Shown here: one piece after another, positions 9,251 through 18,764 of the stretch | Position numbering within the stretch: the first letter of the stretch is position 1 | How the letters are laid out: each line of letters opens with the position of its first letter | From: Anaerolineae bacterium | Lineage (GTDB): Bacteria; Chloroflexota; Anaerolineae; Aggregatilineales; Ch27 | Direction: 5' to 3' | DNA length: 64,000 nt | NCBI GenBank assembly: GCA_013178165.1 | Contig: JABLXG010000006.1 | Location: forward strand, 1-64,000 | The notes under the pieces: model-generated | What the model was told of the DNA's origin: nothing | The model's input: only the letters and a program-made list of their open reading frames with translations | Database searches by the model: none | Program-made: the position numbers and the translations under genes

Positions 9251-11308
9251 TCAGTCGTCAACAGTCTCCACGGTGAACAGATCGCCGGGCGGCACCACGA
9301 TAATTTGTGGCAATGTTCCCCCGGCCAGCTGCTTGACGATCGCATTGACCGACGCTGCCGGGATTTGCTCACCAGCGACCGCCACCGTCACCCGCATGAA
9401 GTATCCCTCACGGATGCGCTGTAGTGCTACAGCCTCCGCGTCCACGCCCGTCACAATCACCGCGGAGGGCGCGATCCCGGCCTGCTCAAGCGCGGCGATC
9501 GCCCCGTACGCTCCAGCATCGTTGATGCTGAGAATCACATCAATGGCAACACCATCAGCCAGCAGATGGCTCACCGACTGCCGGGCCAGTGCGATTGTAC
9601 CACCCCTGTAACGACCGATGATATGCGCTTCCGGCGCAATTGCCAGCAAGCCATCTTCCAGGCCGTCAGCCCGGCGGACAATGCTGGGCAAGTCAGGAAA
9701 GTCCAAGATGACCACCTCAGCATGCCCACCCCGTTCCCTCTGGACTAGCTGACCTGCGTAATGGCCCGGTATCTGCCCTAACGCGTAGTCATCGTGCGTG
9801 ATCAGCACCGCCGGATAAGGCGGCGGCTCATCCATGTTATGAAGCACCAGGGCCAGGCCGTCTTCGGCGGCTGACCGCAATGTGCGGCTGACCGCTTCCG
9901 CATCGACCACGCAGACAATCAACGCCCTGGCGCCATCCGTGCGCGCCCGCTCGACCTGGATGATCTCCTCATTGGCATCGGTCTGGGCATCGTAGACCCG
10001 GAATGCCAGCCCATACGCCGCGCTGGCATCCGATAGCCGGCGCGCCATGGTGGCAAAAAACTCACTGGTCTGGTTACAAGCCACGTAACCGATGAAGCCA
10101 GAACTACCCAGAACCTGCCGCGCCAGCGCAACTTCAGCCTCACTCGCCAGCACATCCTTCGGCGTACCAACCTGCCCGTCCAGTAGCGTTGCCTTCAGGC
10201 CCGGTGCAGCGCCTGTAGGGCCAGAAAGGATGTACCACAGGCCCAGCGCCAGCGCTATCACCGCAACCACAAGGACAGGCCACTGTCTGAGCAGAAACCC
10301 TCCGTGCCAGGGCAGGAGCCTCCCGCCCTCATGAATGCCCATCTGTTGTGCCGCCCCCCTGCGCTCCGTCAGACCGGAGCCAGGAGCCAGCGTGACACCA
10401 GCGCCAGGAAGCAGAACCCGCTCCGGCAGCACAGGAGCAGCAACCGGCAGGCGCTCCAGACCGGGCATCAGCGCCTCACGCAGCGCCTGAGCCATCTGCT
10501 CAGCGGTGTCGAAGCGATTCGCCGGAACCTTCTGCAATGCCTGGAGGAGCACATGTTCGACTTCAGGCAGCAACTCGGGGTTGAACTCGCGGGGCGGCGG
10601 CGGAGCCTTCTCAATATGCTGGTAGATCAGCGAGAACGCCGTCGGACCTTCAAATGGCAGGCGTCCCACCAGCATGTGATAGAGTATTACACCCAGGCTG
10701 TAAATGTCCGCGCGATGATCGACCGGATCTCCCCGCAACTGCTCCGGAGCCATGTAGGCGGGCGTCCCGACGATCGCTCCTGTGAGGGTGAGTTGAGATA
10801 CATCACTCAGCATCTTGGCCAGCCCAAAATCGGCCAGGTAGGCATTCTTCTCATCGTCCAGCAGGATGTTGCTTGGCTTCAGGTCGCGGTGAATGACCGC
10901 ACGCCGATGAGCGTATCCCAGCGCCTGGGCGATCTGGCCAAACAACCTGACAGCCAGCTCCTCTCCCATTGGCTGCTGTTCCAGCAGATCGCGTAACGTC
11001 CCGCCACGCACGTAACGCATTGCAATATACAGCACCTGATCGGAGATTCCGTAGTCAATCACGGGCAGAATATGCGGGTGTTCCAGGGCGGCAACAACTT
11101 CCGCTTCTTGCTTGAAGCGTTCCTGAAGTGCGGTCTGCCCGGTGGTGGATTCAAGAGGGATGATCTTCAGTGCAACTTCACGCCTGACTGAAGGCTGGTA
11201 AGCGCGATAGACTTCGGCCATCCCCCCCTGCCCGATTCGCTCGCGGACAAGGTAGGGGCCGATCTGTTCGCCACTGCGATTCACAGAGAGCACAAAAACA
11301 ATCTCCAT
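9251..11308 (-). CDS. Transmembrane Ser/Thr kinase fused to periplasmic sugar-binding-like domain
   Basis: A 685-residue predicted receptor kinase. The cytoplasmic Hanks-type kinase (about 14-280) is complete: glycine loop GQGGMAEVY, Lys in VALKII, HRDLKPSN catalytic loop, DFG, and GTPAYMAPE activation segment. One membrane helix lies at about 340-362. The outer part (about 410-680) resembles type I periplasmic binding proteins (Peripla_BP_4, ribose/AI-2-binding family), starting GFIGYVACNQTSEFF and ending with a typical TVAVAGEQIPAASVNAIV. I infer that ligand binding outside controls phosphorylation inside. ATG 11308 was chosen over an upstream GTG/ATG because it is directly before the kinase fold and just downstream of a promoter-like region. 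Confidence 0.88.
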   Translation of the reverse strand: MEIVFVLSVNRSGEQIGPYLVRERIGQGGMAEVYRAYQPSVRREVALKIIPLESTTGQTALQERFKQEAEVVAALEHPHILPVIDYGISDQVLYIAMRYVRGGTLRDLLEQQPMGEELAVRLFGQIAQALGYAHRRAVIHRDLKPSNILLDDEKNAYLADFGLAKMLSDVSQLTLTGAIVGTPAYMAPEQLRGDPVDHRADIYSLGVILYHMLVGRLPFEGPTAFSLIYQHIEKAPPPPREFNPELLPEVEHVLLQALQKVPANRFDTAEQMAQALREALMPGLERLPVAAPVLPERVLLPGAGVTLAPGSGLTERRGAAQQMGIHEGGRLLPWHGGFLLRQWPVLVVAVIALALGLWYILSGPTGAAPGLKATLLDGQVGTPKDVLASEAEVALARQVLGSSGFIGYVACNQTSEFFATMARRLSDASAAYGLAFRVYDAQTDANEEIIQVERARTDGARALIVCVVDAEAVSRTLRSAAEDGLALVLHNMDEPPPYPAVLITHDDYALGQIPGHYAGQLVQRERGGHAEVVILDFPDLPSIVRRADGLEDGLLAIAPEAHIIGRYRGGTIALARQSVSHLLADGVAIDVILSINDAGAYGAIAALEQAGIAPSAVIVTGVDAEAVALQRIREGYFMRVTVAVAGEQIPAASVNAIVKQLAGGTLPQIIVVPPGDLFTVETVDD

Positions 11309-11317
11309 AAGAACAAG

Positions 11318-11331
11318 TTGACAATTGTCAA
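11318..11331. promoter_or_regulatory. 14-bp perfect palindrome between kinase and NUDIX genes
   Basis: TTGACAATTGTCAA is a perfect 14-bp dyad located 10 bp upstream of the kinase ATG. On the minus strand a TACAAT hexamer (11336-11331) abuts it, with TTGTGA 16 bp further upstream, so the dyad would cover the start site. A repressor operator is plausible; no regulator is assigned. Confidence 0.4.
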
Positions 11332-11464
11332 TTGTACCCTGATCTACGCCTATCACAATGAATGCCACAGGCGGCAAGGGGCATCCTGCAGGCCAGGGTC
11401 CTGCCCCGGCGTGTTGCCCGCGTTATACTCCTGCAGTGTACATAGCAGGCAAGGAAGGGTAGCG

Positions 11465-11992
11465 ATGGGAGCACGCGATCAGGGCGCGGATGCAATAACA
11501 GGGCGCTGGCTAACGATTCCGCGCACATTGTCCTTTGTCACACATGGTGAAGATGTCTTGCTGCTCAAACGCGGGCCACACCGGCGCGTCTTCCCCAACA
11601 AGTACAACGGTGTGGGCGGCCATATCGAGCGCACGGAAGATCCACTCAGCAGCGCAATCCGCGAAATTCGGGAAGAGACCGGCTTAGAAGTGCAGCGCCC
11701 GCTATTCTGTGGCGTCTCCCACATTGACGCCGGGCAGGACACTGGCATTCTACTGCTGATCTTCCGGGCGGAAGCGCTCTCCCGGAATTTCCTCAATTCC
11801 AGCGAAGGTACGCTGGAATGGGTGCCCCAGGCGGATATCTTGCGCTACGATCTGGTGGAGGACCTGCCCATAGTGCTGCCGCGTGTTCTGGCACAGCGGC
11901 CCGGCGATCCGCCATTTTTCATCCATCTCAGCTACAACGAGGCGGATGAAGTGCAGATTCATTTTGCTTCGGATTCCCCAGGAGAGGACTGA
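11465..11992 (+). CDS. NUDIX hydrolase (MutT-like)
   Basis: A 175-residue hydrolase of nucleoside diphosphates linked to another moiety. The Nudix box is complete: GHIERTEDPLSSAIREIREE followed by TGL, fitting G-x5-E-x7-REUxEExGU. It has features of 8-oxo-dGTPase/CTP pyrophosphohydrolase-like members (VFPNKYNGVGGHIE). ATG 11465 follows AAGGAAGGG at good spacing. The S9 peptidase gene starts 2 bp after its stop, so the two are co-translated. Substrate unknown; nucleotide-pool cleaning is the usual role. Confidence 0.9.
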   Translation: MGARDQGADAITGRWLTIPRTLSFVTHGEDVLLLKRGPHRRVFPNKYNGVGGHIERTEDPLSSAIREIREETGLEVQRPLFCGVSHIDAGQDTGILLLIFRAEALSRNFLNSSEGTLEWVPQADILRYDLVEDLPIVLPRVLAQRPGDPPFFIHLSYNEADEVQIHFASDSPGED

Positions 11993-11994
11993 TC

Positions 11995-14034
11995 ATGCCG
12001 GAAGATAAGCGTCTCATTGTTGCGGAAGACCTTTACCGGATGGTTGGCGTGCAGGATCCACAGGTCAGCCCGGATGGCTGCCAGATTGCCTTTGTACGGC
12101 TGATCCGCGACCGCCACCAGAACAAAGCGCGTCAGTCGATCTGGCTGGCGGCAACCGATGGGGGCCGGCTGCGCCAGTTCACCAACGGGGAAGCTGCTGA
12201 CACCGTGCCGCGGTGGAGTCCTGACGGCACTTCGCTGGTGTTTGTCTCCACCCGAACCGGCAAACCGCAGCTCTATCTCATCCCGGCGGATGGCGGCGAG
12301 GCCATACAACTCACTTATATGCCCAACGGCGCAACAGCGCCGGCCTGGTCGCCCGACGGAAGGCAGATCGCTTTCTTGTCATCTGTGCGCCCGGAAGAGT
12401 GGCAGGCTGAGACCGACAAAGAAGACCTGCCGCCCGCTGGATTAGACGAACAGGACAGAGCCAAGCCGGACGAAGAAGCTGAGAAGAAACGCATCGATCC
12501 GCGCGTGGTAGAGCGCCTGCCCTACCGTAGCGGCACAACCTACTGGGACGGGCGCTATGCGCAGGCCTATGTCCTGCCGGTGACGCCTGACCCAGACGGC
12601 AGGCGACGCCCCCGCCGGCTGACCGGCGAGCCGCGGGACTATGGTACACCCTACTGGTCTCCGGATGGCCTGGCGTTGTACTGTATTGCCAGCCGCAAAC
12701 CGGAACACGACGCCCCCTGGATGTTTAACGCCGTTATCCGCATTGACGTCGCGAGCAGCGTGCAGACTCAGCTTACCGGCGATGGGTGGACGTGCCACGA
12801 GATCAGGCCCTCATCGGACGGCCGGTGGCTGGCCTGCCTGGCCCACCCGGACCGACTGCCAACGAACCAGTTTTCCCGTCTGGCGCTCCTGCCAGCGGCT
12901 GGCGGCGAACTCCAGCTACTGGGAGGAATGCCCGATCGCAACATTATCGCTGTCGAATGGGCGGCGGATAGCCAGTCTCTGCTCTTTGCAGCGCAGGATG
13001 AGGGCAGCGAACTGCTCTACCGGATCGACATGAGCGGCGGACAGGCCAGGCGGATCATGCAGCTGGGTGCAACGGTAACCGGCTTCCACACCGGGCCGGA
13101 TGATGTGGTGGCCGCGACGATCTTCACCGCTGACGGTTACCATGAGCTGTACGCCAGCACCGCCGGTAGCGAGTTCCGGCGTCTCACGGACTTTAACCGG
13201 GCGTTTCTGGAGTCAGTCAGCGTGGCCTCTGCGGAAAAGCTACACTACACCAGCCCGGACGGCACACCGGTGGACGGCTGGGTGATCCGCCCTCCGGATT
13301 ACGAAGCAGGGAAGCGCTACCCCCTGGCAGTGAATATCCACGGCGGCCCGCAGGGGATGTGGGGCGCCAGCACGCCGACTATGTGGCTGGAATGGCAGCA
13401 CCATGCCGCCAGCGGCTACGTAGTGTTCTTCTGCAATCCTCGCGGTTCAACCGGATATGATGAACCGTTCATGCTGGCCAACCTGGGCGACTGGGGGGAC
13501 GGCCCCATGCGGGACGTACTAGCGGGTGTTGACCTGCTTGTCGAACAAGGGCTGGCCGATCCTGAGCGGCTGGCTATTACCGGCGGCTCGTATGGCGGTT
13601 ACCTGACTACCTGGATCATCGGCCACGATCAGCGCTTCAAAGCCGCGGTAACCCAGCGCGGCGTCTACCATCTGCTGGCCTTTCACGGCACAACTGATAT
13701 CCCGCTGTTTATGGCTTCCAATGTCGGCGCGGAACCGTGGGAGGATCCGCAGGCGTTCTGGCGGCTTTCACCGCTAGCTTACGCTGAACAGATCACTACC
13801 CCGCTGCTGATCCTGCACAGCGAGAATGACTTCCGGGTACCCATCTCGGAGGCGGAGCAGTTGTTTGCGACGCTTAAGCGACTGGGGCGGACTGTCCAGA
13901 TGGTTCGCTATCCGCGCGAAGGGCATGAACTGTCGCGCTCCGGCGAGCCAGCACATATCATCGACCGTCTCCAGCGGATTGTCAGCTGGTGGGATCACTA
14001 CTGTAAGTCGCCACAGGCGGAAGCGCCAGCCTAG
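11995..14034 (+). CDS. S9-family prolyl oligopeptidase / acylaminoacyl-peptidase
   Basis: A 679-residue serine peptidase that cleaves short peptides or acyl-amino acids. The N-terminal beta-propeller (about 20-420) shows repeated SPDG blades (WSPDGTSLVF, WSPDGRQIAF, WSPDGLALY). The C-terminal alpha/beta hydrolase carries the triad: Ser532 in GGSYGGY, Asp612 in SENDFRVP and His644 in EGHELS. No signal peptide is seen, so it is probably cytoplasmic. ATG 11995 follows AGGAGAGG and lies 2 bp after the NUDIX stop. A charged insert at about 135-165, rich in Glu and Lys, lies within the propeller. Confidence 0.93.
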   Translation: MPEDKRLIVAEDLYRMVGVQDPQVSPDGCQIAFVRLIRDRHQNKARQSIWLAATDGGRLRQFTNGEAADTVPRWSPDGTSLVFVSTRTGKPQLYLIPADGGEAIQLTYMPNGATAPAWSPDGRQIAFLSSVRPEEWQAETDKEDLPPAGLDEQDRAKPDEEAEKKRIDPRVVERLPYRSGTTYWDGRYAQAYVLPVTPDPDGRRRPRRLTGEPRDYGTPYWSPDGLALYCIASRKPEHDAPWMFNAVIRIDVASSVQTQLTGDGWTCHEIRPSSDGRWLACLAHPDRLPTNQFSRLALLPAAGGELQLLGGMPDRNIIAVEWAADSQSLLFAAQDEGSELLYRIDMSGGQARRIMQLGATVTGFHTGPDDVVAATIFTADGYHELYASTAGSEFRRLTDFNRAFLESVSVASAEKLHYTSPDGTPVDGWVIRPPDYEAGKRYPLAVNIHGGPQGMWGASTPTMWLEWQHHAASGYVVFFCNPRGSTGYDEPFMLANLGDWGDGPMRDVLAGVDLLVEQGLADPERLAITGGSYGGYLTTWIIGHDQRFKAAVTQRGVYHLLAFHGTTDIPLFMASNVGAEPWEDPQAFWRLSPLAYAEQITTPLLILHSENDFRVPISEAEQLFATLKRLGRTVQMVRYPREGHELSRSGEPAHIIDRLQRIVSWWDHYCKSPQAEAPA

Positions 14035-14037
14035 CAG

Positions 14038-14066
14038 TTGTGCGCTAACCTGCCCGGCGCTACACT
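14038..14066 (+). promoter_or_regulatory. Promoter giving a probably leaderless mRNA
   Basis: TTGTGC (14038-14043), 17-bp spacer and TACACT (14061-14066). The expected start site seven bases downstream is the A of ATG 14073 itself. No Shine-Dalgarno precedes that ATG, which fits a leaderless transcript. Confidence 0.5.
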
Positions 14067-14072
14067 GACGGT

Positions 14073-16802
14073 ATGAACGTATCGCATGCATGGCTCAGTA
14101 GCCTCCTGGCTGCCCTGATTATGCTGGGGGGTATGGTGATGCTTGGCACGGAGACAAGGCCCCTGGCCGCTCAGGAGCCTTCCCCGCTGCCTCCCGGGAT
14201 GGTCACCCCTGTCCCGACCAGTGGTTCTGCGCCTGTCCGCGTTTACGATCGTCTCGAATGGGTTGTCAATATCTCGTTTACGCCTGACAACCCATACGAT
14301 CCCGTTGAAGCCGATGTCTTTGGCGTGTTCACCGCACCGGATGGACGCGAGCTGGTGATGCCTGGCTTCTGGATGCAGCCAATGGCCCAGACCTGCGAGG
14401 AGGATTGCGCCATCGAGGTACTGGAACCCGCAGGCGAACCGGGCTGGCGGATCCGCTTTGCGCCGGATGCAGCGGGCCAATGGGCGTACCGCTTTCAGGT
14501 GCGGCGGCAAGGCGGGCCAGCGACAACGGTTGATTCCGGCGTCTTTGAGGTGCAAGCCGGGCCAGGGCGCGGTTTTGTCCGGGTCGCCGAGAACAGCCGT
14601 TACTTCCGCTTCGATGATCAGAGCGCCTACTTTCCCATCGGCCACAACTTGGCGTGGTCATGGGATGGAGCAGGCGGCGTCTTCGCCTACGACCGGTGGC
14701 TGCGCAACCTGGCGGCCAATGGCGGCAATTATGCCCGGCTGTACGTTGACACACCCTGGTTTATTGGCTTCGAATGGCAGCCACCGGTAGGAGACTACAC
14801 CGCCGCGCAGGATGATTTCTGGCGGCTGGATTTCATCCTGCAGCGGGCGGAAGAACTGGGCATCTACCTGGATGTGGTGGTGTTGTGGCATCAGGCACTG
14901 ACGAACTATGGCGGCACACCGGTTCTCCCACCAGCCCAGCCGCGACGCGCGGATACCAGCGCCGATTGGCGGCGCAACCCTTACAATGCAATCAACGGCG
15001 GCCCGCTGGCCAGCACCACCGGGTTCTTCACCGAAGCGCGGGCGCGGGAGCTGTTCCGGCAGCGACTACACTACTTGGTGGCGCGGTGGGGCTACAGTAC
15101 CCACATCTTCGCCTGGGATTTACTCAGCGACGCTGACCGCGTCCTGGGCTACAGCCCAGAAATTGTGCTGCCGTGGCTGGAGGAGATGTCGGCCTACCTG
15201 CGGGCAACAGACCCTTACGATCACCTGATCACAATCGGCTCGGCGGAAGCGCCGCTGGAGTTACTGGATGCGCCAGGGATTGACTTTGGACAGGTGCGCT
15301 TTTATCAGCGTCGCCCCCTGGTCGATCCGGTTGATCAGGTGTTGAGCATCAGCCGCCTGATCAGCGATGCACGCCTGCGCACCGCCCGGCCAGTGATGCT
15401 CACCGAGTTCTCTCTCAGCCCCTGGTATGAACCAGCCGATGAAGACCCAACCGGCGCGCATATCCGGGATACCGTGTGGGCCAGCGTGATGGCCGGGGCA
15501 GCCGGGTCGGGCGCGTCCTGGTGGTGGGATACCTATCTGGAGCCGCTGGAACTCACGGAGATTTACCGGCCTCTGGCTCAGTTTGCGGCAGGCATCCCCT
15601 GGCCTGCGCTACGCCTGGAACCGGTCCAAACTCAGCTGCTCTCCGACAGACCTGCTGACTATCTTCCATTGCGGGTGGATGGCTATGACCGGCGCTTCCT
15701 GGCTCCCGATCTGCCGGAGCTTGGGCCGCATACGCTGACGGCTGATGGCCCTTCTCCGGGAGTAGGACTGCTCTCCGGCTTCCTGTACGGGCAGACGTAC
15801 AACAACCAGCAGCGAATATCGCATCACTACATCCTCAACGCACCGGTTGACACGGTGTTGACTGTCGGCGCGGGCAATGTATCGCGCCAAGCCAAGGCTC
15901 GCCTGGTCGTGGCGCTTGATGGACGCACCGCAGTCGAGGTGGAACTGGCGGCGGGGACAACGGGGGCAGCGGTGAGCATCCCCCTGCCAGCAGGCAGGCA
16001 TGAGCTGGAACTGCGTAACGACGGAGACGACTGGCTTCAGATCGAGCACATGACCATTGCCCATTACGTGCCACCGCTGCGAGCGCTGGCGCTCGTGGAC
16101 AGCAACGCGGGTCTGTTGCTGGCCTGGTTTCAGAACCGGGCTTACACCTGGCAGACCGTTGACAGTGCGCCACCGGTGGGACAGGTATTCCGCGCTGTAG
16201 TGGATGGCATGCCCGCAGGCGAGTACCGTCTCGAGTACTGGGACCCCTTCAGCGGGCAGGTCATTGGCGAAGAACGGACGCGAGTCAGACCAGAGGACGG
16301 CGGGCAACTGGCTTTTGACCTGCTGCCGATTGCACAAACGCTGGCCGTCCGGGCAATGCCGGTCACTGGTGTAGCGCCTGTCCCATCTCCTACTGCATCT
16401 GTCACGGCGACCGCAACCGTAACGCCAACACTGACGGCGACCCCCACCTCTACATTGACGGCTACGGCAACGCCGACAGCAATACCAACAAGAGCATCGA
16501 CCGCGACGCCCACGCCATCCCTGACCGCAACACGAACGGCATCCCCGACCACCACACCAACAGCGACCCGCACGCCGTCAGCGACTGCAACATCAACAGC
16601 CACGCCGTTAACACCAACGACGACGCCAACAGCGTCGCTTACCAGGACGCGTACGCCAACGATGACGCCCACACCATCGGTAACGCCCACGGTGCAGCCA
16701 ACGCGCACGCCAGTCCCGACCAACACCCCTGCCCCGACCGCGACGCTGACTGCAACGGCGCTCCGCACGCCCCCGGTAGCGGTTTCCGCCGTGTCCGAAT
16801 GA
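14073..16802 (+). CDS. Secreted DUF5060/TIM-barrel glycosidase-like protein with Thr/Pro-rich tail
   Basis: A 909-residue exported protein. Signal peptide about 1-34 (ending LAAQ), a DUF5060-type beta domain (about 50-145), a GH clan-A-like barrel (about 160-510), and beta-rich domains. A long low-complexity tail of Thr/Ser/Pro/Ala (about 770-900, DNA 16380-16770) looks like an extended surface stalk. In the barrel the usual strand-4 WExxNE is replaced by WDLLSDAD, while the strand-7 Glu appears kept in MLTEFS, so classic retaining catalysis is doubtful. The protein may bind or slowly cleave glycan. No sortase motif is seen. The gene is single, with its own promoter, and ends at a bidirectional hairpin. 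Confidence 0.75.
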   Translation: MNVSHAWLSSLLAALIMLGGMVMLGTETRPLAAQEPSPLPPGMVTPVPTSGSAPVRVYDRLEWVVNISFTPDNPYDPVEADVFGVFTAPDGRELVMPGFWMQPMAQTCEEDCAIEVLEPAGEPGWRIRFAPDAAGQWAYRFQVRRQGGPATTVDSGVFEVQAGPGRGFVRVAENSRYFRFDDQSAYFPIGHNLAWSWDGAGGVFAYDRWLRNLAANGGNYARLYVDTPWFIGFEWQPPVGDYTAAQDDFWRLDFILQRAEELGIYLDVVVLWHQALTNYGGTPVLPPAQPRRADTSADWRRNPYNAINGGPLASTTGFFTEARARELFRQRLHYLVARWGYSTHIFAWDLLSDADRVLGYSPEIVLPWLEEMSAYLRATDPYDHLITIGSAEAPLELLDAPGIDFGQVRFYQRRPLVDPVDQVLSISRLISDARLRTARPVMLTEFSLSPWYEPADEDPTGAHIRDTVWASVMAGAAGSGASWWWDTYLEPLELTEIYRPLAQFAAGIPWPALRLEPVQTQLLSDRPADYLPLRVDGYDRRFLAPDLPELGPHTLTADGPSPGVGLLSGFLYGQTYNNQQRISHHYILNAPVDTVLTVGAGNVSRQAKARLVVALDGRTAVEVELAAGTTGAAVSIPLPAGRHELELRNDGDDWLQIEHMTIAHYVPPLRALALVDSNAGLLLAWFQNRAYTWQTVDSAPPVGQVFRAVVDGMPAGEYRLEYWDPFSGQVIGEERTRVRPEDGGQLAFDLLPIAQTLAVRAMPVTGVAPVPSPTASVTATATVTPTLTATPTSTLTATATPTAIPTRASTATPTPSLTATRTASPTTTPTATRTPSATATSTATPLTPTTTPTASLTRTRTPTMTPTPSVTPTVQPTRTPVPTNTPAPTATLTATALRTPPVAVSAVSE

Positions 16803-16831
16803 CAGTGCACCGGCGATAACCTGCAATAATG

Positions 16832-16868
16832 AAATCAGCCCATCCAATGAATGAGGATGGGCTGATTT
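16832..16868. terminator. Bidirectional hairpin between convergent genes
   Basis: A perfect 14-bp stem, AAATCAGCCCATCC (16832-16845) and its complement (16855-16868), with a 9-nt loop. It sits between the convergent stops at 16802 (+) and 16894 (-). The flanking T/A tract is short. Confidence 0.75.
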
Positions 16869-16893
16869 ATGCCGACGGTCGGCAAGCCTGTTG

Positions 16894-18402
16894 TTACTTG
16901 CTGATTCCCCTGACCGCCGCGTATGCCGGGCGCGGGCCAGATGGGCCGATCAACGACCACAGACACTGTTCGGAGTTCGCCCCGGCAGCCTCGCAGAAGT
17001 TGAGATTCCACAGGAACATCGGACCGACATAGTTCAGGTTACGGGCAATGTCGAAGGCGGCAACGATGTACTGAGCCTGCTCATTCAGATCAGTGTAGGC
17101 AACGAACTCGTAACCGGCAGGCGGCGCGCCGCCAATGTCCGCGTTGGTGCCCCAGCCGAACTCGGTCGCCCAGATGAAGGTCTGCGAATCGCCGTTGGCG
17201 ACCATGATGTTGCGGTAGTCACGCAGCGTTTGCAGGAAGAAGAAGCTGGGATGGTCATCATGGGTGGGCACGCCGGGCGTATTGTTGCAGCAGACAGACG
17301 CAGGCGGGTTGGCCCAGCCATTGGGATGCGCCCCCAGCGCATCCGAGTAATTGGCGACACCGTTGGCGTACATGGCTCGCAGGTAAACCCGGTCGTCAAT
17401 GGCGTTGATACCGTCATTAAAACCGGTAGGCGCCAGACCACCAGCAACCACAATCGCCGCGGGATCCTTGGCCTTGATCGCGTTATAGGCCAGCCGCAGT
17501 AGTTCCACATACTGCGCGGCGCTGATTGGGTGGCTGCTGCTGTTCCACTCACGACGCAGGTTCTGCTCGTTCCAGATCTCATAGGCGTCCACACGCCCGC
17601 GATAGCGCTCCGCCAGTGCGCCAACAAAGTTGGCATAGGTCTGGAAGTTGGCGGGCGGGCCGTCTTCCTGTGTCGAATCGCGCGCCCAGGCCGGCGCCTT
17701 AACCACGCTGAAGAGGATCTTGACGTTGATCGACTCCAGCGTGTTGACCATCTCGTCGAGCGCCGCCCAGTTGATCTGGCCCTGGTTCGGTTCGTAGACT
17801 TTCCACTCAATCTGCTGCTTGACCCAGGTCATGCCCAGCTCAGTGACTCTGGCAGCAACCGCCGCCTGATTCTGGTTAGGCAGGTGAACCTGGATACCAT
17901 AGGCAAAGGCCACGTTCGGGGTGGTGCCGCCACCTGGGACCGGCGTCGGCGTCGGCAACGGAGTAGTGCCGCCACTACCAGGAATGGTAAGCCTCTGACC
18001 AACGAAGATCAGGTTGGGATTAGCAATGTTGTTGAGCGTGACCAGTGTGCGGATGGTAGTGCCATAGCGAAGCGCAATGCGGTACAGAGTCTCGCCGCGC
18101 TGGACAATGTGGATCGACGTCTGGCCGGTGCCACCGCCGGGCGCCTGCGTGGGTGGTGGGGTCCCTCCACCAGCGGTACCGGGGATCTTCAGGACCTGCC
18201 CGACAAAGATCAGGTTCGGGTTAACAATACCGTTGGCCTGAACGATGGCGCTGATGGTCGTGCCGTATTGCAGCGCGATGCGATACAGGTTCTCCCCGGG
18301 TCTGACCACGTGGGTTCTTTCGCCTTGTTGTGCTGTGGCAGTGGCTGCTCCAAAAGCCAGGATCACCACCACGGCCAGGGCCACAGCAAGTGCACGTCTC
18401 AT
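16894..18402 (-). CDS. Secreted LysM glycoside hydrolase (clan GH-A, GH39/GH5-like)
   Basis: A 502-residue exported protein. The signal peptide (about 1-25, ending ATATAQ) is followed by two LysM repeats (about 30-75 and 97-140), each containing a YRIALxYGTTI core and ending in VGQ-L-IP, which bind peptidoglycan or chitin-like N-acetylglucosamine polymers. A Pro/Gly linker leads to a TIM barrel (about 165-500) with acid/base Glu in EIWNEQN and nucleophile Glu in WATEFGWG. Polysaccharide cleavage at the cell wall is inferred; the substrate is unknown. ATG 18402 was preferred over 18420 because the AGGAGG lies between them. A hairpin at 16832-16868 ends the transcript. Confidence 0.85.
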   Translation of the reverse strand: MRRALAVALAVVVILAFGAATATAQQGERTHVVRPGENLYRIALQYGTTISAIVQANGIVNPNLIFVGQVLKIPGTAGGGTPPPTQAPGGGTGQTSIHIVQRGETLYRIALRYGTTIRTLVTLNNIANPNLIFVGQRLTIPGSGGTTPLPTPTPVPGGGTTPNVAFAYGIQVHLPNQNQAAVAARVTELGMTWVKQQIEWKVYEPNQGQINWAALDEMVNTLESINVKILFSVVKAPAWARDSTQEDGPPANFQTYANFVGALAERYRGRVDAYEIWNEQNLRREWNSSSHPISAAQYVELLRLAYNAIKAKDPAAIVVAGGLAPTGFNDGINAIDDRVYLRAMYANGVANYSDALGAHPNGWANPPASVCCNNTPGVPTHDDHPSFFFLQTLRDYRNIMVANGDSQTFIWATEFGWGTNADIGGAPPAGYEFVAYTDLNEQAQYIVAAFDIARNLNYVGPMFLWNLNFCEAAGANSEQCLWSLIGPSGPRPAYAAVRGISK

Positions 18403-18764
18403 AGCTCCGCTCCTCCTCATAATGGCCTGCTCACCGTAAACTCATGATATAGGCGAGGCGGAGTTTTGCGCAAGTGCAGAGTCCACCCCGGAGCAGGTAC
18501 GCACAACAGCGCCAGCGATCCGGTTGCCAGATACTAGGGGGGTAGTCGCCCGCCGCGTCATCCCGGCCTCCTGACCACCAGCCCTTTCTGCCCTGTCGCC
18601 TGCCACCGCAAACTGCTGTGCCTGCCACACTAAAGGGATGGTATACTTACCTGATTATTGCATCGGCACGCCTTGCCCGGCGAGTCAGAATCTGTGCCCG
18701 GTTTGCCTGTATCTGTCTCAGTCGGATCTGGCTGTGTGGAAGTTATCTCTCTGGAGAGATCGGC
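18403..18764. other. Divergent intergenic region with promoter-like elements
   Basis: A 362-bp gap between divergent genes. For the minus-strand LysM gene, TTGCGC (18473-18468), a 16-bp spacer and TATATC (18451-18446) form a plausible promoter. For the plus-strand gene a TATACT at 18642-18647 is a plausible -10 without a good -35, giving a leader of about 110 nt. I see no small gene or RNA motif. Confidence 0.4.

Noticed and set aside
16142-16810. A minus-strand frame rich in Val/Gly/Ala repeats
   Set aside because: It is the reverse complement of the Thr/Pro-rich tail of the secreted protein; the repetition comes from that tail.
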